This document shows positions 36,272 to 44,673 of a DNA stretch of 64,000 nt, in pieces; the first letter of the stretch is position 1, and each line of letters opens with the position of its first letter. A program made the position numbers and the translations under genes. The notes below the pieces were generated by a model. That model worked only from the letters and a program-made list of their open reading frames with translations. It ran no database searches and was not told the origin of the DNA. Origin of the DNA: Bradyrhizobium sp. C9 (lineage in GTDB: Bacteria > Pseudomonadota > Alphaproteobacteria > Rhizobiales > Xanthobacteraceae). Location of the stretch: contig NZ_NWTG01000007.1 of the NCBI RefSeq assembly GCF_002532045.1, positions 294,381-358,380 of the forward strand. Direction: 5' to 3'.

Positions 36272-37675
36272 ATGCCCGGCCGAAGTTTGCTCGAGAAGAT
36301 CTGGGATCAGCACGTCATTGCTCGTTTGAGCGAGGACACTGACCTTCTTCATATCGACCGCCATCTGCTGCACGATCTCGGCGGCTCGCGCGGCCTGCTC
36401 GATCTCAAGAGCCGCGGCCTTAAGGTTCACAATCCCGAACTGACATTCGCGACGCCCGATCACGCGCTGTCGACGGCGCCCGGCCGCGCCGGAACCAGCA
36501 AGATCGGACAGGAATTGCTCGCCGCGCTGCGGGTCGAGACGGCGGCGAGCGGCATCACGTTGTTCGATGTCGACCAGCCCGGCCAGGGCATCGTCCACGT
36601 CATCGGGCCGGAGCTCGGCTTGAGCCTGCCGGGCGCGACGATCGTCTGCGGCGACAGCCACACCTGCACCCATGGCGGCCTAGGGGCACTCGCTTTCGGC
36701 ATCGGGTCGAGCGAGCTCACCCACGTGCTGGCGACACAGGCGCTGATCCAGAAGCGTCCGAAGACGCTGCGAGCGCGCTTCGAGGGCAAGCTGCCGCTCG
36801 GCGTCACTGCCAAGGACATGATCCTCGCACTGATCGGGCATATCGGCGCCGCCGGCGGTACCGGCTATGCGGTCGAATATGCCGGCAGTGCGATCCGCGC
36901 GTTGCCGATCGAGGGACGGCTGACGATCTGCAACCTCTCGATCGAGCTCGGCGCCAAGATGGGCATGGTGGCGCCCGACGAGACGACGTTCGAATTCCTG
37001 CGCGGCCGTCCCTATGCGCCGCAGGGCGAGATGTGGGATCGCGCAGTCAAGGCGTGGCGCGAATTGCCGAGCGATCCCGACGCGGTGTTCGACCGCGAGG
37101 TCGTGATCGACGTCGAAAAGATCATCCCGCAGGTGACCTGGGGCATCAGCCCCGAGCACGTTGTCGGCGTCGATGGCGTCATTCCCGATCCGAAGTCGGT
37201 CGACGATCCCTTGCGGCGCGCCGCGATCGAGACCGCGCTTGAGTATATGGGCCTGCAGGGAGGTGCGCCGATCGCCGGCACGCCGGTTGATTGGGTGTTC
37301 ATCGGCTCCTGCACCAACAGCCGGCTCAGCGATCTGCGCGCCGCAGCCGAGGTCGCGCGCGGCCGCAAGGTCGCGCCCGGGGTCCGCGCCTGGGTGGTGC
37401 CGGGCTCGGAGAACGTCAAGCGCGAGGCGGTTGCCGAAGGGCTCGACAAGATCTTCATCGATGCCGGATTCGAATGGCGCGAGCCCGGCTGCTCGATGTG
37501 CCTTGCCGCCAACGGCGAGGTGGTGGCGCCCGGGCAGCGTTCGGTCTCGACCTCGAACCGCAATTTCGTCGGCCGGCAGGGGCCGCGGGCACGGACGCAT
37601 CTGGCGAGCCCCGCGAGTGCGGCGGCCTCGGCCATTGCCGGCGCGATCGCCGATGTCAGGATGATGGGGCGCTAA
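36272..37675 (+). CDS. LeuC-like aconitase-family dehydratase, large subunit
   Basis: The 467-residue protein has the LeuC architecture: KIWDQHVIA near 9-17, HIDRHLLHD near 27-35, the DSHTCTHGG active-site region near 130, and the 4Fe-4S cysteines in GSCTNSR (near 346) and PGCSMCLAAN (near 406). LeuC isomerises isopropylmalate. Here the partners are LeuD- and LeuB-like genes and an ABC importer under an IclR regulator, so hydration of another hydroxy-acid is more likely than leucine synthesis. GGGGAAGGCGG precedes the ATG. Confidence 0.9.
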   Translation: MPGRSLLEKIWDQHVIARLSEDTDLLHIDRHLLHDLGGSRGLLDLKSRGLKVHNPELTFATPDHALSTAPGRAGTSKIGQELLAALRVETAASGITLFDVDQPGQGIVHVIGPELGLSLPGATIVCGDSHTCTHGGLGALAFGIGSSELTHVLATQALIQKRPKTLRARFEGKLPLGVTAKDMILALIGHIGAAGGTGYAVEYAGSAIRALPIEGRLTICNLSIELGAKMGMVAPDETTFEFLRGRPYAPQGEMWDRAVKAWRELPSDPDAVFDREVVIDVEKIIPQVTWGISPEHVVGVDGVIPDPKSVDDPLRRAAIETALEYMGLQGGAPIAGTPVDWVFIGSCTNSRLSDLRAAAEVARGRKVAPGVRAWVVPGSENVKREAVAEGLDKIFIDAGFEWREPGCSMCLAANGEVVAPGQRSVSTSNRNFVGRQGPRARTHLASPASAAASAIAGAIADVRMMGR

Positions 37676-37676
37676 G

Positions 37677-38327
37677 ATGCCGAAACCGTTCGACAAGCTC
37701 ACCGCGACCGCTGCGCCGATCATGCGCGCCAATATCGACACCGACGTGATCATCCGGATCGAGCGCCTGGTCGGCAACGGGGTCCGTGGCACGCTCGGCA
37801 AATGGGCGTTCGGCTCGCTGCGCTATCTGGCCGACGGCTCGGAGAATCCGGATTTCATCCTCAACCGCGAGCCGTACCGGGAGGCAGAGATACTGGTTAC
37901 GGGGCCGAATTTCGGCTGCGGCTCGTCGCGCGAGGGCGCGGTGTGGTCGCTGCAGGAGCGCGGCATCCGCGCCGTCATCGGCTCCAGCTTCGGCGACATC
38001 TTCTTCGCCAACTGTTTCCAGAACGGCATCCTGCCCGTCGTCGTCGACAAGGCGGTGGTGGATCAGCTTGCCGCCGACATCGAGGCGACGCAGGGCGCCG
38101 GCAAGGTCTCGATAGACCTCGAGGCACAGACCATCGTCTCGCCGTCGGGCGCGCGGCATTCGTTCGAGATCGACCCGCGGCGGCGCGAAGGGCTGTTGAA
38201 GGGGCTCGACGAGGTAGCGCTGACATTGCAGCGCGACGACGAGATCCACGCCTTCCAGGCTGCCGACCGCACGACGCGGCCCTGGATTCATTTTCAGAAG
38301 ACACCCGCTTCAAGGACACCGGCATGA
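37677..38327 (+). CDS. LeuD-like aconitase-family dehydratase, small subunit
   Basis: The 216-residue product matches LeuD: NIDTDVIIRIERL near 19-31, the GPNFGCGSSREGAVWSL loop near 76-92 and SSFGDIFFANCFQNGILPV. It starts two bases after the LeuC-like stop and overlaps the LeuB-like start by four bases (ATGA), so the three proteins should be made together. It forms the swivelling small subunit of the dehydratase. Confidence 0.92.
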   Translation: MPKPFDKLTATAAPIMRANIDTDVIIRIERLVGNGVRGTLGKWAFGSLRYLADGSENPDFILNREPYREAEILVTGPNFGCGSSREGAVWSLQERGIRAVIGSSFGDIFFANCFQNGILPVVVDKAVVDQLAADIEATQGAGKVSIDLEAQTIVSPSGARHSFEIDPRRREGLLKGLDEVALTLQRDDEIHAFQAADRTTRPWIHFQKTPASRTPA

Positions 38328-39457
38328 GCACGCAATCGAACATGGTCAAGGTCGCCGTCGTCGGCGGCGAGGGTATCGGCCCCGAAGTCACCGCGCAGTC
38401 GCGCCGCGTGCTGGAGTGGTTCGCAGCCAAACGGAACGTGCCGATGACCCTGCGCGAGGCGCAATACGGCCTGATTCCGTATCTCGCCACCGGCAAGGTG
38501 CTGCCCGAGGACACCGCGCAGGCGATGGACGAGGCCGACGCCATCCTGTGGGGCGCGACCGGTGGGCCCGAGACGACCGAAGTGCCGGCGGCGGCGCGCA
38601 AGGCCGGCAGCCTCTTGGGGCTGCGCAGCAAATACGATCTCTACGCCAATCTGCGGCCGATCGTGGCGAGCCCGGCGCTGTCGGCGTCGGCGCCGCTAAA
38701 GCCCGAGGTGCTCGACGGTGTCGACTTCGTCATCATCCGCGAATTGACCAGCGGCATCTATTTCGGCGAGCCGCGCGGCATCGAGACCTTGCCGGACGGC
38801 CAGCGCCGCGGCTTCAACACCGAGCAATACACCACCAACCAGATCCGCCGCGTAGCGCGTTCGGCGTTCGAGCTGGCGCGGACCCGGCGCAACAAGGTCT
38901 GCTCGGTCGACAAGGCCAATGTGCTGGAGACCAGCGTGGTCTGGCGCGAGGAGGTGATCAGGCTGCACAAGGAGGAGTTCTCCGACGTCGAACTGACCCA
39001 TCTCTATGTCGACAACGCCGCGATGCAGATCGTGCGCGAGCCGCGGCAGTTCGACGTGATGGTGACCGGCAACATCTTCGGCGACATCCTGTCCGACTGC
39101 GCGGCGATGGCCTCGGGCTCGCTGGGCATGCTGCCGTCGGCCTCGCTCGGTCCGGTCGATCGCTTCGGCCGGCGCAAGGCGCTGTATGAGCCGGTGCACG
39201 GCAGCGCGCCCGATATCGCGGGCAAGGGTATCGCCAATCCGCTCGGATCGATCCTCAGCGTCGCGATGCTGCTCCGCCTGACGCTGAACCGCCCCGAGGA
39301 TGCCGACCTGCTGGAAAAGGCGGTGCAGAGTGCGCTTGCCTCCGGCGCACGAACGGCCGACATTGCGGAAGCGGGTGCGAAGAAGCTGTCGACCGTCCAG
39401 ATGGGCGATGCGGTGCTCAGCGCGCTGGACAAGATCTCGGCCAAGGAGCACGCGTGA
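38324..39457 (+). CDS. LeuB-like beta-decarboxylating dehydrogenase
   Basis: ATG 38324 (overlapping the previous stop) gives 377 residues. The isopropylmalate/isocitrate/tartrate dehydrogenase features are clear: GGEGIGPEVT near 14-23, IIRELTSGIYFGEPRG near 137, the basic-site SVDKANVLETSVVWRE near 192, VTGNIFGDILSDCAA near 246 and YEPVHGSAPDIAGKG. These enzymes oxidise a malate-type hydroxy-acid with NAD and release CO2. Substrate choice among 3-isopropylmalate, tartrate, or alkylmalates cannot be read here. An N-terminally longer frame (37802) is rejected. Confidence 0.9.
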   Translation: MSTQSNMVKVAVVGGEGIGPEVTAQSRRVLEWFAAKRNVPMTLREAQYGLIPYLATGKVLPEDTAQAMDEADAILWGATGGPETTEVPAAARKAGSLLGLRSKYDLYANLRPIVASPALSASAPLKPEVLDGVDFVIIRELTSGIYFGEPRGIETLPDGQRRGFNTEQYTTNQIRRVARSAFELARTRRNKVCSVDKANVLETSVVWREEVIRLHKEEFSDVELTHLYVDNAAMQIVREPRQFDVMVTGNIFGDILSDCAAMASGSLGMLPSASLGPVDRFGRRKALYEPVHGSAPDIAGKGIANPLGSILSVAMLLRLTLNRPEDADLLEKAVQSALASGARTADIAEAGAKKLSTVQMGDAVLSALDKISAKEHA

Positions 39458-40518
39458 TGCCTGATGTCGCCATGCCCCACATTTCGCGGCGGTCGGCCCT
39501 GACGGTAATCGCCGCGGGTGGCGCGGCGATGGCGACGGCGCGGGCATGGGCGCAGGCCGCGACGGGGCGCGCGATCTATCCGGTCGCGGTGCCGGTCTAT
39601 CAGACGCAATTCGTCGCGGACCGGATCGGCTACTTCAAGGAAGCCGGGCTCGACTGCAAGCTGGTGCAGGGCGGCAGTGGCGTGAAGACTCGCGAGATCA
39701 TCGCCTCGTCGCAGGGCGACATCGGGATCGGCGACGTCACCCATCCGATGCAGCTCACCAATCACGGCCGCGCCGCGCGTGTGCTGCTGCCGGTCGACAC
39801 GCGGTCGAACTCGGTGATGTTCATCCTGCGCAAGGATCTGAAGGACCAGGGCGTCAACTCGCTGGAGGCCTTCACGCAATGGAAGCGGCCCGACGGCCGC
39901 AAGCCGATCGTCTCGGTCTCCTCGCTCGGCGGCACCAACCATGTCTGGGCGTCCTACTACATGGAAACCATGGGGCTCGACGACAAGGTGACCTGGATCG
40001 GCACCGGCAATGTCGACACCATGCTGGGATCGCTGAAGTCAAAGCAGGTCGATATTCTGGTGTCTTCGCTGTCGCTGCTCAACGAAGCGCAGCAGCAGGG
40101 CTGGGGCGAGTTGCTGTTCGACGGCACCGACGAGGCGATCTGGAACAAGCATATCGGCGGCAAGGTGCCTGTGACCGCGCATTTCACGTTGCAGGCGACC
40201 ATCGACAAGGATCCGGCCAAGATGCAGGCCTATGTCACCGCGCTGTGGCGCGCCTCGCAATGGATCAAGGCGCACAAGCCGACCGAGGTCTACGACGCCA
40301 TCGAGCCCTATGTCGGCAGCACCTCGCGCGACGCCAACCTGCTCGAGATCACTGCGATCCAGAAGGTCGCAGACTATGAGGGCTCGGTCGATGCGGCGAG
40401 CTTCGCGCGAGGCGAGAAAGTCTGGTTCCGCGAGATGACCGGCATCAAGCCGCTCAAGATCGCCGACGTGGTCAACTCCAATCTCATCGACGCGGCGCGA
40501 AAGGCCTATCCGGGTTGA
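39457..40518 (+). CDS. NitT/TauT-type ABC transporter substrate-binding protein
   Basis: ATG 39457 overlaps the LeuB-like stop by one base; the product has 353 residues. A twin-arginine-style leader (ISRRSALTVIAAGGAAMATARAWA) suggests Tat export. The NMT1/SsuA-like body includes FVADRIGYFKEAGLDCKLVQGG and IGIGDVTHPMQLTNHG. The family imports sulfonates, thiamin precursors, or aromatic or aliphatic acids. Being inside the leuCDB-like operon, it probably brings in that pathway's substrate. Confidence 0.9.
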   Translation: MPDVAMPHISRRSALTVIAAGGAAMATARAWAQAATGRAIYPVAVPVYQTQFVADRIGYFKEAGLDCKLVQGGSGVKTREIIASSQGDIGIGDVTHPMQLTNHGRAARVLLPVDTRSNSVMFILRKDLKDQGVNSLEAFTQWKRPDGRKPIVSVSSLGGTNHVWASYYMETMGLDDKVTWIGTGNVDTMLGSLKSKQVDILVSSLSLLNEAQQQGWGELLFDGTDEAIWNKHIGGKVPVTAHFTLQATIDKDPAKMQAYVTALWRASQWIKAHKPTEVYDAIEPYVGSTSRDANLLEITAIQKVADYEGSVDAASFARGEKVWFREMTGIKPLKIADVVNSNLIDAARKAYPG

Positions 40519-41348
40519 GCGCGCTCGAGACGAGCGTAACCGTGTCGCCGCGCGCCTCGGCCGATCGTCGCGTCGAGGTCAGGGGCCTGAGCAAGTCGTT
40601 TCAGCTTGCGAAGACGACGATCGAGGCCGTGCGCGACGTCAGCTTCGACGTCCGCCGCGGCGAGTTCGTCGCGCTGCTCGGGCCGTCGGGCTCCGGCAAG
40701 AGTACCGTGCTCAACATGATCGCCTCGCTGATCCGCCCGACCGGCGGCGAGATCCTGATCGACGGTAAGCGCGTCGTCCCCGGCAAGGCGACGCCTGATG
40801 TCGGCTATGTGTTCCAGCGCGACACGCTGTTTCCGTGGCGAACCGTCGGCGACAATATCGGCTACGGGCTGGAGCTATCGGGCGTGCCGGCGCACGAGCG
40901 GAAAGAGCGCATCGTGCAATGCGTCGCGCAGGCCGGACTGAAGGGATTTGAGAACGCCTATCCGTCGGCGCTGTCCGGCGGCATGCGGCAGCGCGCGGCG
41001 CTGATGCGGACACTGATCGTCGAGCCGCAGATCCTCCTGATGGACGAGCCGTTCGGCGCGCTCGACACCCACACCAAGATCGACATGCACGAGGTGCTGC
41101 TGCGGATCTGGGAGCGCGAGCAGCAGACCGTGCTGTTCGTGACCCACGATCTCGGCGAGGCGTTGACCTTGGCCGACCGCATCATCCTGTTCTCGGCGCG
41201 GCCGGGCCGCATCAAGGACATGTTCGAGGTCGACTTCACGCGCCCGCGCGATGCGGTGAAGGTGCGCGAGACCCCGCGCTATGCTGAGCTGTTCCAGCAC
41301 ATCTGGCACTCGCTCGGCGAAGAATTCGTCAAGGGCCGCAGCGCATGA
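40515..41348 (+). CDS. NitT/TauT-type ABC transporter ATPase
   Basis: The product has 277 residues from a TTG at 40515 overlapping the previous stop by four bases. Walker A GPSGSGKS is near 55-62, the signature LSGGMRQRA near 155, and Walker B ILLMDEPFGALD near 172. It is closest to the SsuB/TauB subfamily. Translation looks coupled at both ends, as the next gene overlaps by four bases. The TTG start is the only one at the junction; a GTG at 40542 is an alternative. Confidence 0.92.
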   Translation: MSALETSVTVSPRASADRRVEVRGLSKSFQLAKTTIEAVRDVSFDVRRGEFVALLGPSGSGKSTVLNMIASLIRPTGGEILIDGKRVVPGKATPDVGYVFQRDTLFPWRTVGDNIGYGLELSGVPAHERKERIVQCVAQAGLKGFENAYPSALSGGMRQRAALMRTLIVEPQILLMDEPFGALDTHTKIDMHEVLLRIWEREQQTVLFVTHDLGEALTLADRIILFSARPGRIKDMFEVDFTRPRDAVKVRETPRYAELFQHIWHSLGEEFVKGRSA

Positions 41349-42217
41349 GACGATATGGCATGCTCGGCACGGTCGGCTGGCAGCTCCTGATCTGCGCGGT
41401 CGTGCTGTCAGTCTGGCAATGGGGCTATGATCTCCGCACCAAGCTGCCGTGGCTGGTGCCCGATTTGCTCGACCCGTATTTCATCTCGAAGCCGTCGATG
41501 ATCTTCGACAACTTCCTGATCCAGAGCTGCCTGACCTCAAAACTCGGCGTCTTCAACGGCTGGTTCAACGGCGACTTCGCAAAATGCCTGGCGCGCAACG
41601 AGAACAATCTCTGGGCCGCGACGGCGATCACGCTGAAGAACACCTTCTTCGGTTTCGTCACCGGCGTGGTCTCTGGCTTCGTCGCCGGGCTGATCCTCGG
41701 GCGGTCCGATCGTTTGAGCGCGATCTTCCAGCCCTTCATCACCGCGGTGAATTCGATCCCGCGGATCGCGCTGGCGCCGATCATCGTGCTGGCGTTCGGG
41801 ATCGGCGACATGTCGAAGATCGTGACGTCCTGGATCGTCGTTGTGTTCCTGGTGTTCTTCAACACCTTCGAGGGCGCGCGCTCGATCGATGAAGGCTTTA
41901 CCAACGCGGCGCGGCTGCTCGGCGCCAGCGAGTGGCAGATCACCCGCACGGTGGTGATCCCCTCGACCATGGCCTGGGTGTTCGCCTCGCTGACGCCGGC
42001 GATCTCGTTCGCGTTGATCGGCGTGATCGTCGGCGAGTTCATCGGCGCCGAGCGCGGCATCGGCCGCCTCATCATCGAGTCCGAGGCGCGCGGCGAGGCC
42101 TCGGGCATGATGGTCGCGGTCGTGGTCTTGATGCTGGTCGGCGTCGTGCTGTCGGCGCTCATCTGGCGGCTGCAGGCCTATCTGCTGCGCTGGCAGCGGC
42201 AGCGCAGCGCCGAATAG
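41345..42217 (+). CDS. NitT/TauT-type ABC transporter permease
   Basis: The 290-residue permease has about six hydrophobic segments. The ATPase-contact (EAA) loop near 185-205 reads GFTNAARLLGASEWQITRTV. A hydrophilic insertion (SKLGVFNGWFNGDFAKCLAR near 60-80) lies between the first two segments and is longer than in SsuC. It is the last gene of the operon; a strong hairpin follows six bases after the stop. Confidence 0.92.
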   Translation: MRRYGMLGTVGWQLLICAVVLSVWQWGYDLRTKLPWLVPDLLDPYFISKPSMIFDNFLIQSCLTSKLGVFNGWFNGDFAKCLARNENNLWAATAITLKNTFFGFVTGVVSGFVAGLILGRSDRLSAIFQPFITAVNSIPRIALAPIIVLAFGIGDMSKIVTSWIVVVFLVFFNTFEGARSIDEGFTNAARLLGASEWQITRTVVIPSTMAWVFASLTPAISFALIGVIVGEFIGAERGIGRLIIESEARGEASGMMVAVVVLMLVGVVLSALIWRLQAYLLRWQRQRSAE

Positions 42218-42222
42218 AAAGC

Positions 42223-42259
42223 GGCCCGCGGCGACATTCGATTGTCGCAGCGGGCCATT
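42223..42259 (+). terminator. Terminator hairpin of the leuCDB-like/ABC operon
   Basis: GGCCCGC-g-GCGACA (42223-42236) pairs with TGTCGC-a-GCGGGCC (42243-42256) with one mismatch and a six-base loop, and is followed by ATTT. It lies directly after the permease stop and also just past the convergent small gene's stop. Confidence 0.8.
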
Positions 42260-42276
42260 TCCCGACCTAAGTTGGT

Positions 42277-42483
42277 TCAGATTCGTGCTGCGGGTTCCGG
42301 CGGAGCGGCGATTGCGGTCTCCGACGGCGAGGTCTCGCCGTCGAGCCAATCTTGCTCCTTGGCCAGCGCGCGCCAGGCTGCTTCCATGCGCTTGAATCGG
42401 TTGTAGGTCGGCTCGTCGTCGGCGCGCTCGGCGAGCTGCGCGCAGTTCTCCGCATTGTCGAGGAAGTGCTGCGATTGCTTCAT
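42277..42483 (-). CDS. Small acidic hypothetical protein, 68 residues
   Basis: The start at 42483 is well supported by AGGAGGACAATCC upstream. The product begins MKQSQHFLDNAENCAQLAERA and is helical and acidic, with a Pro/Ala-rich tail and no signal or membrane segment. Similar short proteins (DNAENCAxLAExA...) are frequent in Bradyrhizobium-type genomes and have no known function. Confidence 0.8.
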   Translation of the reverse strand: MKQSQHFLDNAENCAQLAERADDEPTYNRFKRMEAAWRALAKEQDWLDGETSPSETAIAAPPEPAARI

Positions 42484-42701
42484 GGATTGTCCTCCTGTTG
42501 ATGAGGACGTGGGCCATCAAATCGGGCTATTCAACGCGTGGAACATGAGCATTTCGCCACACAGGTGAATGTCTGTTCAGCGAGGTTCCCCACGCATTGT
42601 TCCCGCATCAGCGCGTGAGCATCTACACCAGGATCGATATAGGAACGCTATGTCGCACCCGACGTTCCTCCCCACATCGCCACGCGAGGAGGAGAGACGT
42701 C

Positions 42702-42959
42702 ATGAGAAAGTATCTGTTTGCTGCGGCCATGGTGACCGCGATCGCATCGCCTGCGTTCGCCGATGAAATCGGTGTTCGTGCCGGCCCCGTCGGCGCCGGC
42801 GTGACCGTCGGCGAGTCGCATGAATATCGCGACCGCGATCGTGACCGCACCACCGTGATCAGGGAGCGCGAGCCGCGTCACGACCGGACCACGGTCATCA
42901 AGAAGCAGGACGAGCTCGGCAATCGCAGCAAGACCGTGATCCATCACGACGACGATTGA
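42702..42959 (+). CDS. Small secreted charged-repeat protein, 85 residues
   Basis: ATG 42702 is preceded by GAGGAGGAGAG. A signal peptide (KYLFAAAMVTAIASPAFA) is followed by GVRAGPVGAGVTVGESHEY, and then a highly charged tail with RDRDRDRTTVIRE and RHDRTTVIKKQDE, an internal duplication of the DRTTVI motif. It is a common rhizobial type of exported protein of unknown function. A terminator follows about 40 bases after the stop. Confidence 0.85.
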   Translation: MRKYLFAAAMVTAIASPAFADEIGVRAGPVGAGVTVGESHEYRDRDRDRTTVIREREPRHDRTTVIKKQDELGNRSKTVIHHDDD

Positions 42960-43000
42960 TGCCGATCAAGCCCAAGAGAAATGAAGAGGACATTGAATGA

Positions 43001-43035
43001 AAGTCCGCCGCTGACTGCGTCACGGCGGACTTTTC
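43001..43035 (+). terminator. Intrinsic terminator after the charged secreted protein
   Basis: AAGTCCGCCG-TGAC (43001-43015) pairs with GTCA-GGCGGACTT (43019-43032) and runs into TTTT. Its A-rich left side means it could also serve the convergent garD transcript, which ends at 43059. Confidence 0.85.
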
Positions 43036-43058
43036 ACGTGCAGGTTGGCCTGCGCCGC

Positions 43059-44600
43059 TCAGGTCACCGGCGCCGGGTTGAACAGCGTGAGATCGTTGTG
43101 GATGCCCCAGCGGTCCGACCACGGCTTAGTCCGTCCGCTGGCGACGTCGAGGATCAGGCGGAACAGGTCCCAGCCGGTTTCCTCGATCGTCTTCTCGCCG
43201 GTCGCGATGCAGCCGGCGTCGAAATCGATGAGGTCCTTCCAGCGTCGTGCGAGCTCGCTGCGGGTCGCGACCTTGATGACGGGGGCGGCGGCAAGGCCAT
43301 AGGGCGTGCCGCGGCCGGTGGTGAACACCTGCAAGGTCATGCCGGAGGCGAGCTGCAAGGTGCCGCAGATGAAGTCGCTGGCCGGGGTTGCGGCAAACAG
43401 CATGCCCTTCTGCCGCGCTTTCTCGCCCGGCGACAGCACGCCGGTGATCGGACCGGAGCCGGATTTCACGATCGAGCCCAGGGATTTTTCGACGATGTTG
43501 GCGAGCCCGCCCTTCTTGTTGCCCGGCGTCGTGTTGGCGCTGCGGTCGGCGCCGCCGCGGGCGAGATAGGCGTCATACCAGGCCATCTCGCGGATCAGCG
43601 CGCGGCCGACATCCTCGCTCGCGGCGCGGCGGGTCAGAAGCTGGATCGCGTCGCGCACCTCGGTCACTTCCGAGAACATCACGGTCGCGCCGACGCGAAC
43701 CAAGAGGTCCGCCGCGAAGCCGACCGCAGGATTTGCGGTGACGCCGGAAAACGCATCGCTGCCGCCGCATTGCAGGCCGATCACGAGATCGGCGGCCGGG
43801 CAGGTTTCGCGCGTGCGGGCGTTGAGCACCTTCAGGCGAGCCTCGGCCTGGGTCATGATGGCGTCGACGATGGCGCCGAAGCCGTCAAAAGCCTCGTCCT
43901 GCATCCGCACGATGGCGTCGCTGACGCCTTCCGGCACTAGCCGCTCCGGCGCGAGCTTCTCGCAGCCGAGGCCAATGACCAGGATCTCGCCGCCGAAATT
44001 CGGATTCAGCGCGAGGTTCTGCAGGGTGCGGATCGGCACCACGGCATCGGGCGCCGTGATCGCGACGCCGCAGCCATAGGCGTGGGTCAGCGGCACGACG
44101 TCGTCGACATTGGGATATTTCGGCAACAGCTCGGCGCGGATGCGCTTGACGGCATATTCCATCGTGCCCTTGACGCATTGCACGGACGAGGAGATGCCGA
44201 GGATGTTCTTGGTGCCGACCGAGCCGTCGGGATTGCGAAAGCCCTCGAAGGTGAAGCCTTCGAGCGGCGGCAGCGCGGGCGGCACCGCGGTTGCGATCTC
44301 GAGCTGATCGAGCGGCGGCGCGTCGGGCATGCAGATACGCGCCTCGTCGACCCATTCGCCGGCCAGGATCGGCGACAGCGCGTGGCCGATCACCTCGCCG
44401 TAACGGATGATCGGCGCACCCTCGGCGATGTCTTGCAGCGCGGTCTTGTGGCCCTGCGGCACGAAGGCGCGCAGCGTCAGGCCGCAGGCGAAATGCGAGC
44501 CGGCGGGCAGGCCGAAATCATTCACGACGATCGCGACATTGTCGCGCGCGTTGAGCTTGATGTAGCGGGGCTGCTCCTGCGCGCCGATCGACTGGTCCAT
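43059..44600 (-). CDS. garD: Galactarate dehydratase
   Basis: ATG 44600 (AGGAGAG upstream) gives 513 residues. The N-terminal SAF-like part (IKLNARDNVAIVVNDFGLP) joins the UxaA/GarD body with GYxNPDGSVGTKN-type FRNPDGSVGTKNILGISSSVQC, LTHAYGCG and LQCGGSDAFSGVTANP. The last ~100 residues contain TGRGTPYGLAAAPVIKVATR and FDAGCIATGEKTIEE. It dehydrates galactarate (or a related aldarate) to 5-dehydro-4-deoxyglucarate, the substrate of KdgD. It is the last gene of a four-gene transcript starting at kdgD. The UxaA family also includes altronate dehydratase, but the neighbours favour galactarate. Confidence 0.88.
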   Translation of the reverse strand: MDQSIGAQEQPRYIKLNARDNVAIVVNDFGLPAGSHFACGLTLRAFVPQGHKTALQDIAEGAPIIRYGEVIGHALSPILAGEWVDEARICMPDAPPLDQLEIATAVPPALPPLEGFTFEGFRNPDGSVGTKNILGISSSVQCVKGTMEYAVKRIRAELLPKYPNVDDVVPLTHAYGCGVAITAPDAVVPIRTLQNLALNPNFGGEILVIGLGCEKLAPERLVPEGVSDAIVRMQDEAFDGFGAIVDAIMTQAEARLKVLNARTRETCPAADLVIGLQCGGSDAFSGVTANPAVGFAADLLVRVGATVMFSEVTEVRDAIQLLTRRAASEDVGRALIREMAWYDAYLARGGADRSANTTPGNKKGGLANIVEKSLGSIVKSGSGPITGVLSPGEKARQKGMLFAATPASDFICGTLQLASGMTLQVFTTGRGTPYGLAAAPVIKVATRSELARRWKDLIDFDAGCIATGEKTIEETGWDLFRLILDVASGRTKPWSDRWGIHNDLTLFNPAPVT

Positions 44601-44622
44601 GACGCTCTCCTCTTGGCCTGGC

Positions 44623-44655
44623 TTCACCTCCCCCGCAAGCGGGAGAGGGGGCGCA
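44623..44655 (+). repeat. Dispersed palindromic repeat B, copy 3
   Basis: The sequence contains cacctcccccgcaagcggg plus agagggggcgca. It lies between garD and the aldehyde dehydrogenase gene inside the operon and may modulate downstream garD expression. Confidence 0.7.
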
Positions 44656-44673
44656 CTTCCCGTGCAAAGCATA

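Noticed and set aside
37802..38323. N-terminal extension of the LeuB-like frame
   Set aside because: It overlaps leuD in another frame; the ATGA overlap at 38324 is the natural start.
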